DNA of 64,000 nt, from contig NZ_JABXOF010000011.1 of assembly GCF_013375155.1 (NCBI RefSeq), positions 62,001 to 126,000 on the forward strand, given 5' to 3'. Under the pieces are notes generated by a model that was not told where the DNA came from, made no database searches, and saw nothing but the letters and a program-made list of their open reading frames with translations. Source of the stretch: Serratia ureilytica (GTDB taxonomy: Bacteria; Pseudomonadota; Gammaproteobacteria; Enterobacterales; Enterobacteriaceae). The position numbers and the translations under genes were made by a program. Below, in pieces: positions 21,459 to 30,964 of this stretch; the first letter of the stretch is position 1; the number at the start of each line of letters is the position of its first letter.

Positions 21459-22315
21459 GCCAGATCCTCCTTCTTGTTCAGCAGGCGGGCGGCCCGATAA
21501 TAGACCAGCAGCAACAGCCCCATCACCAGCGTCAGGCAGATGCTGGTGGCCGCGCCGAACGGCCAGTCGCGGATATTGAGGAACTGGCTTTTAATCACGT
21601 TGCCGATCAGCAGGTTTTTGGCTCCGCCCATCAGATCGGCGACGAAGAACAGCCCCATCGCCGGCAGCACCACCAGCAGGCAGCCGGCGATAATGCCCGG
21701 CATGGTCAGCGGCACGATGATGCGGATAAAGGTTTGGAGCTTGCTGGCGCCGAGATCGCGCGCCGCCTCCAGGCAGGATTTATCGAGCTTTTCGATGCTG
21801 GAGTAGAGCGGCATCACCATAAACGGCAGCAGGATATATACCAGGCCGAGGATCACCGCTTCCGAGGTGTACATGATGCGCAGCGGCTTGTCGATAACGC
21901 CGATCCACAGCAGCGCGTCGTTGAGATAGCCGCGGGTGCTGAGAAACAGCTTCAGGCCGTAGATGCGGATCAGCGAGTTGGTCCAGAAGGGCACGATCAG
22001 CAGAAACAGCAGCAGCGGCCGCACCCTCTGCGGCAAGCGCGCCAGAATAAAGGCGAACGGATAGCCGATCACCAGGCAGCACAGGGTGGCGATCAGCGCC
22101 ATGTTCAGCGAGTGCAGCAGCACCTGGGCATACAGCGGATCGAACAAGCGCCGGTAGTTATCCAGCGTGAACACCATCTGCACCAGGTTGGCGTCATCAC
22201 GGGTCAGGAAGCTGGCGCCGATGATCATCAGGTTCGGCATGAACACGAACAGCAACAGCCAGGCGACGACGCCGACGATCACCACATTCTGGAAGACTTT
22301 ACGCGATTTCTTCAT
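21455..22315 (-). CDS. potB: Spermidine/putrescine ABC permease PotB
   Basis: A 286-residue inner-membrane permease with about six helices, partner of PotC. The EAA loop is in [26 protein letters not shown]. Family blocks include [39 protein letters not shown] and [18 protein letters not shown]. Its start overlaps the potA end by 17 bp, which implies translational coupling within potABC. Confidence 0.96.
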   Translation of the reverse strand: MKKSRKVFQNVVIVGVVAWLLLFVFMPNLMIIGASFLTRDDANLVQMVFTLDNYRRLFDPLYAQVLLHSLNMALIATLCCLVIGYPFAFILARLPQRVRPLLLFLLIVPFWTNSLIRIYGLKLFLSTRGYLNDALLWIGVIDKPLRIMYTSEAVILGLVYILLPFMVMPLYSSIEKLDKSCLEAARDLGASKLQTFIRIIVPLTMPGIIAGCLLVVLPAMGLFFVADLMGGAKNLLIGNVIKSQFLNIRDWPFGAATSICLTLVMGLLLLVYYRAARLLNKKEDLA

Positions 22316-23414
22316 CGGCCAGCACCACCTCCCAGCTTTCGACCCAGGTCACCGCCATCTTCTGATTGAGCGAGTGATCGACGTCCGGATCGTCTTCGTT
22401 GAAGAACTCGCTGACCATCACCGTTTTGCCGTTCTCCAGCTCGACCACCGATTCCAGCGTCATGCCTTTGTAGTTGCGCTCACGCACGTAACCGATCAGC
22501 CCGTCGTGCTGCGCGCTGTCGTTCACTTCTTCCACCCGCAGATCCTCCGGGCGCAGCAGCACCTTGAGCTTTTGGCCCGGTTCTACCGGCAGATCGGCAT
22601 AGATGTCGCACTCGCGGCCTTCCACATTGGCGCGCACCCGCTGCGGATCGAGGCGTTGCAGGACCACCGCGTCGAAGATGTTGATCTCGCCGATGAAGCT
22701 GGCGACGAACAGGTTTTTCGGCTCTTCGTAGATCTCACGCGGCGTGCCGTCTTGCTCGATGCGGCCTTCGCGCATCACCACGATGCGATCCGACATGGTC
22801 AACGCTTCTTCCTGATCGTGGGTGACGAACACGAAGGTGATGCCCAGCTTGCGCTGCAGCGCTTTCAGTTCGTTCTGCATCTGCTTGCGCAGCTTGTAGT
22901 CCAGCGCCGACAGCGATTCGTCCAGCAGCAGCACTTTCGGCTTGTTGACCACCGCGCGGGCGATGGCCACACGCTGCTGTTGGCCACCGGAGAGCTGGCC
23001 CGGCCGCCGCTTGGCGAAGTCGTCCAACTGCACCATGCGCAGCGCCTCTTCGACGCGCGGCGTCAGTTCGGCCGCCGGCACCTTTTGCATGCGCAGGCCG
23101 AAAGCGACGTTGTCGAACACCGACATGTGCGGAAACAGGGCATAGCTCTGAAACACGGTGTTGACGTGGCGATGCTCGGCCGCAATGGCGGTGATGTCCT
23201 GGCCGTCGAGCGCGATGCGGCCCCGATCGGCGTCTTCCAGACCGGCAATCAGGCGCAGCACCGTGGTTTTGCCACAGCCGGAGGGGCCAAGAATGGTGAG
23301 GAATTCGCCGTGATTAATCGTCAGATCCAGATCGGCAATGATGGTTTTGCCATCGAACGCTTTGCTCAGGGCATGCAGTTCAACAAGGGGGGCTCGAGAG
23401 GATGTCTCAGTCAT
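22299..23414 (-). CDS. potA: Spermidine/putrescine ABC transporter ATPase PotA
   Basis: A 371-residue ATPase. Walker [10 protein letters not shown] is near residue 45, signature [15 protein letters not shown] near 143, and Walker [13 protein letters not shown] near 163; the last residue pair SLSAL is usual for PotA. The C-terminal TOBE-type regulatory domain (about 250-371) contains [16 protein letters not shown]; in E. coli this part mediates inhibition by spermidine. It is the first gene of potABC and divergent from pepT. Confidence 0.97.
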   Translation of the reverse strand: MTETSSRAPLVELHALSKAFDGKTIIADLDLTINHGEFLTILGPSGCGKTTVLRLIAGLEDADRGRIALDGQDITAIAAEHRHVNTVFQSYALFPHMSVFDNVAFGLRMQKVPAAELTPRVEEALRMVQLDDFAKRRPGQLSGGQQQRVAIARAVVNKPKVLLLDESLSALDYKLRKQMQNELKALQRKLGITFVFVTHDQEEALTMSDRIVVMREGRIEQDGTPREIYEEPKNLFVASFIGEINIFDAVVLQRLDPQRVRANVEGRECDIYADLPVEPGQKLKVLLRPEDLRVEEVNDSAQHDGLIGYVRERNYKGMTLESVVELENGKTVMVSEFFNEDDPDVDHSLNQKMAVTWVESWEVVLADEEIA

Positions 23415-23770
23415 TTATCGTCTTACTCTATCCCGTGGGCTAATGCAGATAGAACCGCAACTGGAAAAGACTGCCGGAGCTTGCGGGCATGCCCGCGATT
23501 CAAAAGAAGCTCAAACCAGTTGCGCCAATGGAAATTTTTCGAGCGCGCATGATAGACGCTGAATGCCGGAATTGAAAGCCGATCCGGCCCAGATGCCGCG
23601 TTTTTCATCATGATAGCGACAAATGACCCTGTGATGACAGCGTTATTTCCCTCTGAAATCATCACAAAGATTAATGATATTGGCGAATTCTGGTTAAAAA
23701 TGACCTGACGCAATATTTGATCCTGATCGGTTCAGCATAATGAAACGCGATATTCTGAGGGGCCGCCACC
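23415..23770. other. potA/pepT divergent control region
   Basis: No gene is supported in 356 bp. An FNR-like site, TTGAT-CCTG-ATCGG, lies at 23717-23730 (8 of 10 consensus positions), about 40 bp before the pepT start. pepT is known as an FNR-dependent gene in Salmonella. The distance leaves only a short leader, so the start site would have to lie close to the ribosome binding site GAGGGG at 23757. Confidence 0.4.
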
Positions 23771-25000
23771 ATGGATAAATTACTTGACCGCTTTTTCAAC
23801 TACGTCTCTTTTGACACCCAGTCCAAAGCGAACGTAAAGCATGTGCCGAGCACCGACGGGCAGTTGAAGCTGGCGCGTGCGTTGCAGCAGGAAATGATCG
23901 CGCTCGGCTTCGAGCGGGTGTCGCTCAGTGAGCACGGCTGCGTGATGGGCACCTGGCCGGGTAACGTCGCCTGGCCGGTGCCGGCGGTCGGTTTTATCGC
24001 CCATCTGGATACTTCGCCGGATTTCAGCGGCAAACACGTCAATCCGCAGATCGTCGAGAACTATCGCGGCGGCGATATTGCGCTCGGCATTGGCGATGAA
24101 GTGCTGTCGCCGGTGATGTTCCCGATCCTGCACCAGATGTTGGGGCAGACCCTGATCACCACCGACGGCAAAACGCTGCTGGGCGCCGACGACAAGGCCG
24201 GCATCGCCGAGATCCTCACCGCCATGGCGCGCCTGCGCGCGTGCAAAATCCCGCACGGCGACATCCGCGTGGCCTTCACCCCGGATGAAGAGGTGGGCAA
24301 GGGGGCGCAGCTGTTCGACGTGGCGGCCTTCAATGCCGAATGGGCTTACACGGTGGACGGCGGCGGCGTCGGTGAGCTGGAGTGCGAAAACTTCAATGCC
24401 GCCTCGGTGACGATCAAAATCCTCGGCAACAGCGTGCACCCCGGCAGCGCCAAGGGCGTGATGGTCAACGCGCTGTCGCTGGCTACCCGCATTCATCAGG
24501 CGCTGCCGGCGGACGAAACGCCGGAGACCACCGAGGGTTACCAGGGCTTTTACCACCTCAGCAGCATCAAGGGCAGCGTGGAACGCGCCGAAATGCACTA
24601 CATCCTGCGCGACTTCGAGCGCGAGGGATTCGAGGCGCGCAAACGCAAGATGGTGGAGATCGCCCGCGAGGTCGGCAAAGGCCTGCCGCGCGATTGTTAT
24701 ATTGAAGTCAGCATCGAAGACAGTTATTACAACATGCGCGAACAGGTGGCGGAGCATCCGCACGCGATCGCGCTGGCGCAGCAGGCAATGCGCGACTGCG
24801 ACATTGAACCGGTGATGAAACCGATCCGCGGCGGCACCGACGGCGCGCAGCTGTCGTTCCGCGGCCTGCCGTGCCCGAACCTGTTCACCGGCGGCTACAA
24901 CTACCACGGCAAGCACGAATTCGTGACGCTGGAAGGCATGGAGCAAGCGGTGGCGGTGATCATGCGCATCGCGGCGCTGACCGCCGAGCGGGCGCGGTAA
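23771..25000 (+). CDS. pepT: Peptidase T (tripeptide aminopeptidase)
   Basis: A 409-residue M20B zinc peptidase that removes the N-terminal residue of tripeptides in the cytoplasm. Metal and catalytic residues are visible: His and Asp in IAHLDTSPD (near residue 78), the bridging Asp in [13 protein letters not shown] (near 140), the glutamate pair in [10 protein letters not shown] (near 173), the Asp in [12 protein letters not shown], and the last His in [11 protein letters not shown] (near 380). Length equals the E. coli enzyme (about 408). Start follows GAGGGGCCGCCACC. Confidence 0.97.
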   Translation: MDKLLDRFFNYVSFDTQSKANVKHVPSTDGQLKLARALQQEMIALGFERVSLSEHGCVMGTWPGNVAWPVPAVGFIAHLDTSPDFSGKHVNPQIVENYRGGDIALGIGDEVLSPVMFPILHQMLGQTLITTDGKTLLGADDKAGIAEILTAMARLRACKIPHGDIRVAFTPDEEVGKGAQLFDVAAFNAEWAYTVDGGGVGELECENFNAASVTIKILGNSVHPGSAKGVMVNALSLATRIHQALPADETPETTEGYQGFYHLSSIKGSVERAEMHYILRDFEREGFEARKRKMVEIAREVGKGLPRDCYIEVSIEDSYYNMREQVAEHPHAIALAQQAMRDCDIEPVMKPIRGGTDGAQLSFRGLPCPNLFTGGYNYHGKHEFVTLEGMEQAVAVIMRIAALTAERAR

Positions 25001-25012
25001 AACAGGACGCTT

Positions 25013-25029
25013 GCGATTATCATAATCGC
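25013..25029. repeat. 17-bp palindrome upstream of hcxB
   Basis: GCGATTAT and ATAATCGC flank a central C, a perfect odd palindrome in the 91-bp gap between pepT and hcxB. It could be an operator for hcxB; no T-run supports a terminator role. Confidence 0.45.
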
Positions 25030-25091
25030 TTGCCGCAACAAGGCGTTGCTCATAGTGTGGAAGCCCATTCCCCACGCATAAGGACCGCATG

Positions 25092-26180
25092 ATGAGCACC
25101 GAATTCCGCATCGCCGGCTCGCATTTGACGCAGTTCGTTCAGGCGATTTGGCGCCAGGCCGGCAGCACGGCGCGCGAAGCCGAGCTGGTGGCCGATCACC
25201 TGGTGCAGGCTAATCTGGCCGGGCACGATTCGCATGGCGTCGGCATGATCCCCAGTTACATGGCATCGTTGGCGCAAGGGCAATTGCAGCTTAATCAACA
25301 TGCCGAGGTGGTGCGCGACGCCGGCGCGGTGCTGACGCTCGACGGCGCGCGCGGCTTCGGCCAGGTGGTGGCCAGCGAAGCGATGGCGCTAGGCATTGAG
25401 CGCGCCGGTAAACTGGGCCTGGCGGCGGTGGCGCTGCACAACGCGCACCATATCGGCCGCATCGGCCATTGGGCGGAACAGTGCGCCCGCGCCGGTTTTA
25501 TCTCGATTCACTTCGTCAACGTGGTGGGCGATCCGATGGTGGCGCCGTTCGGCGGCAGCGATCGCCGCTTCGGCACCAACCCGTTCTGCGCCATTTTCCC
25601 GCGGCCGGGCCGCACGCCGCTGCTGTTGGATTTCGCCACCAGCGGCATCGCCTTCGGCAAGACTCGGGTGGCCTATAACAAAGGCTTGTCGGTGGCGCCG
25701 GGCTATCTGATCGACGAACACGGGCAACCCACCACCGAACCGAAGGTGATGCACGAAGCGCCGTTTGGGTCACTGTTGCCGTTCGGCTTGCACAAAGGCT
25801 ATGCGCTGGCGGCGATGTGTGAGATCCTCGGCGGCGCGCTCTCCGGCGGCCGCACCACCCACGACGCCACGCTGAAAGCCGACAGCGACGCCATCTTCAA
25901 CTGCATGACGACCCTGATCCTCGATCCTCAGGCCTTCGACGCCCCGCAAATGCAGGCCGAGGCCGAAGCGTTTATCGGCTGGGTGAAGGCATCGCCGCCG
26001 AGCGGCGAACAGCCGATCGCGGTGCCGGGAGAATGGGAAGAGGCCAACCGCGCGGCGCGGCTGGAGCAGGGCATACCGATAGACGCCAATACCTGGCGGC
26101 AGATTTGCACGGCGGCGGAGCAGGTGGGCATGGCGAATGAAGCGCTGGCCGGTTTTCGCGCGCAGGCGCGGCAGGCATAA
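25092..26180 (+). CDS. hcxB: Hydroxycarboxylate dehydrogenase B (Ldh2/MDH2 family)
   Basis: A 362-residue NAD(P)-dependent oxidoreductase of the malate/L-lactate dehydrogenase-2 family, close over its whole length to E. coli HcxB (YbiC). E. coli HcxB reduces 2-keto acids such as hydroxyphenylpyruvate. Conserved blocks: NLAGHDSHGVGMIPSYMASL, HNAHHIGRIGHWAEQCARAGFISIHFVNVVG, FGTNPFCAIFPR and HKGYALAAMCEILGGALSGG. Two adjacent ATG codons exist; 25092 has better spacing from AAGGA than 25089. In E. coli ybiC is elsewhere, so this gene is an insertion between pepT and roxA. Confidence 0.88.
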   Translation: MSTEFRIAGSHLTQFVQAIWRQAGSTAREAELVADHLVQANLAGHDSHGVGMIPSYMASLAQGQLQLNQHAEVVRDAGAVLTLDGARGFGQVVASEAMALGIERAGKLGLAAVALHNAHHIGRIGHWAEQCARAGFISIHFVNVVGDPMVAPFGGSDRRFGTNPFCAIFPRPGRTPLLLDFATSGIAFGKTRVAYNKGLSVAPGYLIDEHGQPTTEPKVMHEAPFGSLLPFGLHKGYALAAMCEILGGALSGGRTTHDATLKADSDAIFNCMTTLILDPQAFDAPQMQAEAEAFIGWVKASPPSGEQPIAVPGEWEEANRAARLEQGIPIDANTWRQICTAAEQVGMANEALAGFRAQARQA

Positions 26181-26181
26181 A

Positions 26182-26210
26182 AAAAGCCACCCGATAGGGT
26201 GGCTTGTTCG
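26182..26210. terminator. Intrinsic terminator hcxB / roxA
   Basis: A 9-bp stem AAGCCACCC / GGGTGGCTT with a GATA loop is preceded by an A-run and followed by GTTCG. The A-run makes it work best for minus-strand roxA transcripts; the plus side has a weak tail. Confidence 0.85.
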
Positions 26211-26221
26211 CGTACTCGCAA

Positions 26222-27343
26222 TCAGTCGTTAAAGTACCAATAGCCGCTGTTGACCAGCGCGGTCAGCAGCGCCAGGAATGACGGATCGTCTACCGCGTCG
26301 CCGAGCAGGGCGGCGTCGACGCTGAAGTGCTGGCACAGGGCGTCTGCGGCCTGCAGCTGGTCGGTGTCGATCAGTTCGCCGTTGACGAAGCAGCGATCGC
26401 CGACGCGCAGCACGCGCAACCCGCCCAGGCGCTGCAGCGCTTCACCCTGTTGCAGCAGTTCGTAGATTTCCCCGGCCTGATACGGCGGCTCCGGCGGCGC
26501 CAGATCCAGCTCGTGGCGCGATTGGGAGATAAACTCGCCGAACCAGTGCTGGAAGTGTTCCGGCTGTTGCACCAGATCCAGCATCATCTGCCGTAAGGCG
26601 TCCACTTCCTGCGGCAGGATCTCCGCCGGGTGTTCGCGCAGTTTAACGTCCGGATCGCCGTAGCGTTTGCTGCCCAGCTCGCGCGCCAGCACGTAATCGG
26701 CGAAGCCGCTCACCAGCTCGCGGCCGTTCGGCGCGCGGAAGCCCACCGAATAATTGAGCGCGTTTTCCAGCGCGTAGCCTTCATGCGGGAAGCCCGGCGG
26801 AATGTAGAGAATGTCGCCCGGCTCCATCTCTTCGTCGATGATGGCGTCGAACGGCTCTACCTGCAGCAGATCCGGATGCGGGCAGTGCTGTTTCAGCGGC
26901 GTTTTTTCCCCGACTCGCCAGCGGCGGCGGCCAGTGCCCTGAATGATGAACACGTCGTACTGATCGAGGTGCGGGCCGACGCCGCCGCCCGGCACCGAGA
27001 AGGAGATCATCAGGTCATCCATCCGCCAGTCCGGCAGTTGGCGGAACGGGCGCATCAGCGCTGCGGAAGGCTCATGCCAGTGGTCCACCGCCTGCACCAG
27101 CAGCGACCAGTTGTTTTCGCTCAGGTGATCGAAGCTCTCGAAGGGGCCGTGCGCGACCTGCCAACGGCCGTCCTGGTGGCTGACCAGGCGGCTGTCCACT
27201 TCGTTTTCCATCGCCAGCCCGGCCAGCTCATCCGGGGAGATCGGATCGATAAAGTTTTTGAAGCCGCGCTTCAGAATCACCGGACGTTTTTGCCAATAAC
27301 GTTGCAAAAAATCGTTCCAGTCCAGGTCTAATTGATAATCCAT
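26222..27343 (-). CDS. roxA: Ribosomal protein uL16 arginine 3-hydroxylase RoxA (YcfD)
   Basis: A 373-residue JmjC-type Fe(II)/2-oxoglutarate oxygenase that hydroxylates an arginine of ribosomal protein L16. The iron ligands are the HxD pair in GVGPHLDQYDVFIIQG (near residue 127) and the distal His in YIPPGFPHEGYAL (near 189). A C-terminal winged-helix region follows, ending ALVNSGYWYFND. It starts 84 bp after the phoQ stop in the same direction, the E. coli order, so phoP-phoQ-roxA may share a transcript. Confidence 0.95.
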   Translation of the reverse strand: MDYQLDLDWNDFLQRYWQKRPVILKRGFKNFIDPISPDELAGLAMENEVDSRLVSHQDGRWQVAHGPFESFDHLSENNWSLLVQAVDHWHEPSAALMRPFRQLPDWRMDDLMISFSVPGGGVGPHLDQYDVFIIQGTGRRRWRVGEKTPLKQHCPHPDLLQVEPFDAIIDEEMEPGDILYIPPGFPHEGYALENALNYSVGFRAPNGRELVSGFADYVLARELGSKRYGDPDVKLREHPAEILPQEVDALRQMMLDLVQQPEHFQHWFGEFISQSRHELDLAPPEPPYQAGEIYELLQQGEALQRLGGLRVLRVGDRCFVNGELIDTDQLQAADALCQHFSVDAALLGDAVDDPSFLALLTALVNSGYWYFND

Positions 27344-27427
27344 GTTCTATTCCAGGATAGAGGAGTGAGCCTGAGTGCGATTATAACGGAAGTTTGGCCC
27401 CGTGGATCGGGGCCGCAGAGGCATAAT

Positions 27428-28894
27428 TTACTCGTTGTGGTGGGTATCGTGCTGGCGGGCGAAGGTGACCTGCATGCGCGCGCCGCCGAGCGGGCTGTCG
27501 CTGATGACGATTTCGCCGTCGTATTGCTCGATGATCTCCGCCGCCACCGACAGGCCAAGGCCCTGACCGGGACGCAGGGTATCCACCCGCTGGCCGCGCT
27601 GGAAGATCAGCTGGCGCTTGCTTTCCGGGATGCCCGGGCCGTCGTCGTCGATGACGAGGATGAGGTTTTTCTCGGAGTGCAGCGAGGTGATTTCCACGAA
27701 CTCGAGGCAGTATTTGCAGGCGTTTTCCAACACGTTGCCCATCACTTCCATAAAGTCGTTCTTCTCGCCCATAAAGGTCACTTCCGGCGAGATGTCCAGC
27801 GTGATCACCACCCCTTTGCGCTGATAAACCTTGTTCAGCGCCACCACCAGGCTGTCGAGCAGCGCCGGCACCGAGTGGATCTCGCGCGTCAGCACCGTCT
27901 GGCCGGAGTTGATGCTGGCCCGATGCAGGTAGTAACCGATCTGCTGAGAGATGCGCCCGATCTGATCCAGCATGATCGGCTCGGCTTCTTCGATGGTGGT
28001 CTGCTTGCCGCTGCGCAGCGAGCGCAGGGTGCTTTGCAGCACCGCCAGCGGCGTTTTCAGGCTGTGGGTCAGATCCGACAGGGTAGTGCGGTATTTGGTG
28101 TAGCGCTGGCGTTCGTTGCGCACCAGAATGTTCAAATTGCGCACCAGGCCGCGCAGTTCGCTGGGCGGGTTCTCATCCAACTGATCGCGTTCGCCGTTCT
28201 CCAGCTCGCCCACCTGATTGACCAGCGCCTTGATCGGCCGCAGGCTCCAGTAAGCCGCCAGCCACAGCAGCGGCACCACCAGCAGCAGGTTGGCCAGCAG
28301 CACGTAGCTGAACCACTCCCACACTACGTCGGAGCGCTGCAGCTCCTGCGGAATGCTGTCGACCACCACGATGGTCAACGCCGGCAGCCGCGCCGTGGCG
28401 GCATAGGTATTGACCGCCACCGAGTGCGTCAGCGCGTTCTGATCGGTATCGTCATAATTCTTCAGCTGATCCTGCGCTTTGGGGTTGTCCCCCAGCACTT
28501 CGCTACTGATGCGGGTATCGGTGTCAATTTCGTAGAAGCCGGACTCCTCCAGCCATTCCTTGTTGATCAGCTTCTCCAGCTCCGGCACCTTGCGCTGGCT
28601 CCACAGCAGGTTGCCTTTATCGTCGTAGATAAACACCAGCGTGGGAAAATTGAGATCGATATCGGGAGGAATGGCGATGGTGAGCTTGTTGTCTTTCCAC
28701 TGCGCCAGGCTGAAGAACAGGTTGCTTTCGCCGCGCAGCAGGCGGAAGGCGGTCTTGTCGAAGCTGACGATGTAGCCGACGACCGCCACCAAACCGTAAG
28801 AGAGCGACAGCGCCAGGATCACCCCGGCGGTCGCCATCAGGAAGCGGGCGCGCAGCGAAAACGGTTTTTTATTCTTGTTGAACATCATGTTCAC
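27428..28894 (-). CDS. phoQ: Sensor histidine kinase PhoQ
   Basis: A 488-residue inner-membrane kinase/phosphatase for PhoP that responds to low Mg2+, acid and cationic peptides. Two helices flank a PAS-like periplasmic sensor (about 45-190). HAMP is followed by the DHp helix with the phosphorylated His in [15 protein letters not shown] (near 279) and an ATPase domain with N box [10 protein letters not shown] and G boxes DDGPGIP and GLGLSV. The acidic patch of the E. coli sensor (EDDDDAE) is reduced here to DDTDQN before THSVAVN, so the divalent-cation bridge to the membrane may be weaker. It overlaps phoP by four bases. Confidence 0.97.
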   Translation of the reverse strand: MNMMFNKNKKPFSLRARFLMATAGVILALSLSYGLVAVVGYIVSFDKTAFRLLRGESNLFFSLAQWKDNKLTIAIPPDIDLNFPTLVFIYDDKGNLLWSQRKVPELEKLINKEWLEESGFYEIDTDTRISSEVLGDNPKAQDQLKNYDDTDQNALTHSVAVNTYAATARLPALTIVVVDSIPQELQRSDVVWEWFSYVLLANLLLVVPLLWLAAYWSLRPIKALVNQVGELENGERDQLDENPPSELRGLVRNLNILVRNERQRYTKYRTTLSDLTHSLKTPLAVLQSTLRSLRSGKQTTIEEAEPIMLDQIGRISQQIGYYLHRASINSGQTVLTREIHSVPALLDSLVVALNKVYQRKGVVITLDISPEVTFMGEKNDFMEVMGNVLENACKYCLEFVEITSLHSEKNLILVIDDDGPGIPESKRQLIFQRGQRVDTLRPGQGLGLSVAAEIIEQYDGEIVISDSPLGGARMQVTFARQHDTHHNE

Positions 28895-29562
28895 TTCGCG
28901 TCAAAACGATAGCCCTGGCCACGTACCGTGGTGATCACTTCATGCGGGTATTCCGCCTGCACCTTCTTGCGCAAGCGGCCCATCAGCACGTCGATGGTGT
29001 GGCTTTCGCGCAGTTCGGCGTCCGGGTAAAGCTGCAGCATCAACGAATCCTTGCTCACCACCTTGCCGGCGTTGCGGATCAGGGTCTCGATGATGGTGTA
29101 TTCAAAGGCGGTCAACTTGATCTGTTGATCGTTGACGCTCAGTTCGCGGCGCGACAGATCGATCTGGAACGGCGGCAGCACGATCACCTGCGATGCCAGG
29201 CCGCTGTTGCGGCGCATCAGCGCCTGCATGCGGGCGATCACTTCTTCCAGGTGGAACGGCTTGGTGACATAGTCGTCGGCGCCGGCTTCCAGCACCGCCA
29301 CTTTGTCCTGCCAGCTTTCGCGGGCGGTCAGCACCAGGATCGGCAGCTTGGTCTGGTGCGCGCGCCAACGGCGGATCAGGCTCAGGCCGTCTTCGCCCGG
29401 CAGGCCGAGATCGACGATGGCGATATCCGGCGCATGCTCCTGCAGGAAATAATCGGCTTCCTTGGCGTCTTCAGCCGCATCGACCTGATGGCCCATCTCG
29501 CGCATCTGAACGGAAAGGTGGTGGCGCAGCAAACCATTATCTTCAACAACCAGTACTCGCAT
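28891..29562 (-). CDS. phoP: Response regulator PhoP
   Basis: A 223-residue OmpR-family regulator, the same length as E. coli PhoP. The receiver domain (1-120) has the phosphoacceptor Asp in [14 protein letters not shown] near residue 51 and the conserved Lys in DDYVTKPF. The winged-helix DNA-binding domain (about 125-223) contains [25 protein letters not shown] and the recognition part [15 protein letters not shown] use ATG 29562 ([16 protein letters not shown]); the longer frame adds 51 unconserved residues. Two PhoP boxes upstream imply autoregulation. Confidence 0.98.
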   Translation of the reverse strand: MRVLVVEDNGLLRHHLSVQMREMGHQVDAAEDAKEADYFLQEHAPDIAIVDLGLPGEDGLSLIRRWRAHQTKLPILVLTARESWQDKVAVLEAGADDYVTKPFHLEEVIARMQALMRRNSGLASQVIVLPPFQIDLSRRELSVNDQQIKLTAFEYTIIETLIRNAGKVVSKDSLMLQLYPDAELRESHTIDVLMGRLRKKVQAEYPHEVITTVRGQGYRFDAK

Positions 29563-29765
29563 AGCGAACTCCTGTGACTGTGCGGGTGAATGTCCTGTCA
29601 CCCACGCGATAAAAGGGAACACGCTCTGCGGCGTGTCAGGGGATAACGCGGCCACCTGAACCATTTTGGCAAAAAATGCTGAGGTTATGGTAGGTATAAC
29701 CCGCCCGGCCCGCAAGAGAGCCGAAGCAATGTATTAAAATAAGCGTTATCAATTTGTTCGCCGAC

Positions 29766-29800
29766 ATTATCGACAAGTTCTGATAAACGTCGGATAAACA
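29766..29800 (-). promoter_or_regulatory. phoP promoter with PhoP box 1
   Basis: Read on the minus strand: TGTTTA (29795-29800), five bases, CGTTTA (29784-29789), twelve bases, then GATAAT (29766-29771) as -10. This is the (T/G)GTTTA-N5-(T/G)GTTTA consensus, and the twelve-base distance to the -10 is the arrangement known for PhoP-activated promoters. Transcription would start near 29759, about 197 nt before phoP. Confidence 0.85.
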
Positions 29801-29815
29801 GCGGCGGGGCAACGT

Positions 29816-29832
29816 TAAACGCAACTTAAACG
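29816..29832 (-). promoter_or_regulatory. PhoP box 2 upstream of phoP
   Basis: Two more half-sites read CGTTTA on the minus strand (29816-29821 and 29827-29832), five bases apart. They begin 21 bp from the nearer half-site of box 1, about two helical turns, so all four half-sites face nearly the same side of the helix. No matching -10 is seen for this copy. Confidence 0.75.
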
Positions 29833-29940
29833 CGTCGGGCATTGCCGCGAAAGGAAAGTGTGAACCGGAGCGCTTGATAAGCTTTAAAGGTACTAATAAG
29901 GTATTATTGAGGTATCGGCATATTTTCTCAGGAGCGATGG

Positions 29941-30960
29941 ATGAAGCAATTAACCCAGGCAGAACGCATAGCGGGCGCATTTTACGGACAGATGCTGGGC
30001 GACGCGCTCGGCATGCCTTCCGAGCTGTGGCCGCGCGAGCGGGTTAAGCGCCACTTCGGCTGGATAGACGGCTTCCTCGATGGGCCGGCGGAGAACTCAG
30101 CCGCCTGTTACTTCAAGGCCGGGCAATATACCGACGATACCTCGATGGCGTTGGCGCTGGCCGATGCGCTGCTGGAAGCGGAAGGCGAGGTGGTGCCAGA
30201 ACTGATCGCCCGCAACGTGATCCGCTGGGTGGACAGTTTTGACGCCTTCAACAAGAACATTCTCGGCCCCAGTTCCAAACTGGCGTTGAGCGAGCAGAAA
30301 GCGGGCACGCCGATCGCCGCGTTGGAAAACAACGGCATCACCAACGGCGCGGCGATGCGCATTTCGCCTTTGGGCTGCGTGCTGCCGTCTGCGCCGCTGG
30401 AGGGGTTCTGTCAGCAGGTGTGGCTGGCCTCCAGTCCGACGCACAAATCCGACATCGCCGTCGCCGGTGCCGTGGCGATCGCCTGGGCGGTTTCGCGTGC
30501 GGTGGAGGGGGCGGACTGGGCCTCGATTCGCCTGGCGTTGCCGGGCGTGGCGGAGTATGCCCAGCGCCGTCAGGTGACGACGTTCAGCCCTTCGCTGGCG
30601 GCGCGCATCGAGTTGGCGTTTCAGGTGGTGGATGAGGCGGCCGATCCCGAACAGGCATCCGAGCGGATATATCAACTGATTGGCGCCGGGGTGAGCACCA
30701 TCGAGTCGGTGCCGGCGGCGTTGGCGATGGTGCAGCTGGCGCAAACCGATCCTACCCGTTGCGCCGTGCTGTGCGCCAACCTGGGGGGCGATACCGACAC
30801 CATCGGCGCGATGGCCACCGCTGTCTGCGGCGCGCTGCACGGCGCCGAAGCGATGGATCCTGCGCTGCTGGCGCAGTTGCAGCGGGTGAATCCACTGGAC
30901 GTCGAGGCGTATGCCCAGGCGTTCGTGCGTTTTCGCCGCCGTCGGCAGGGCGAGGCGTAA
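29941..30960 (+). CDS. yegU: ADP-ribosylglycohydrolase family protein (YegU-like)
   Basis: A 339-residue all-helical DraG-type hydrolase that would cleave ADP-ribose from a protein or small substrate. Metal-binding motifs of the family are present: QYTDDTSMALALADALL (TDDT, near residue 63) and the C-terminal NLGGDTDTIGAMATAVCGALHG (DTD, near 283). SSPTHKSDIAVAGAVAIAWA matches YegU of E. coli over the whole protein. In E. coli yegU is grouped with a sugar kinase (yegV) and a GntR regulator (yegW); here the regulator is kept at 30965 but no kinase is seen. The physiological substrate is unknown. Confidence 0.9.
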   Translation: MKQLTQAERIAGAFYGQMLGDALGMPSELWPRERVKRHFGWIDGFLDGPAENSAACYFKAGQYTDDTSMALALADALLEAEGEVVPELIARNVIRWVDSFDAFNKNILGPSSKLALSEQKAGTPIAALENNGITNGAAMRISPLGCVLPSAPLEGFCQQVWLASSPTHKSDIAVAGAVAIAWAVSRAVEGADWASIRLALPGVAEYAQRRQVTTFSPSLAARIELAFQVVDEAADPEQASERIYQLIGAGVSTIESVPAALAMVQLAQTDPTRCAVLCANLGGDTDTIGAMATAVCGALHGAEAMDPALLAQLQRVNPLDVEAYAQAFVRFRRRRQGEA

Positions 30961-30964
30961 CGGA

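Larger units (their letters stand above)
29563..29940. other. phoP / yegU-like divergent intergenic region
   Basis: No gene is supported in 378 bp. The region carries the phoP promoter and two PhoP boxes (listed separately). The yegU-like gene is preceded by CAGGAGCGATGG as its ribosome binding site near 29930. Confidence 0.6.

Noticed and set aside
27332-28912. A 526-codon open frame opposite phoQ
   Set aside because: Antisense shadow with low-complexity R/Q/H-rich sequence; phoQ is complete on the other strand.
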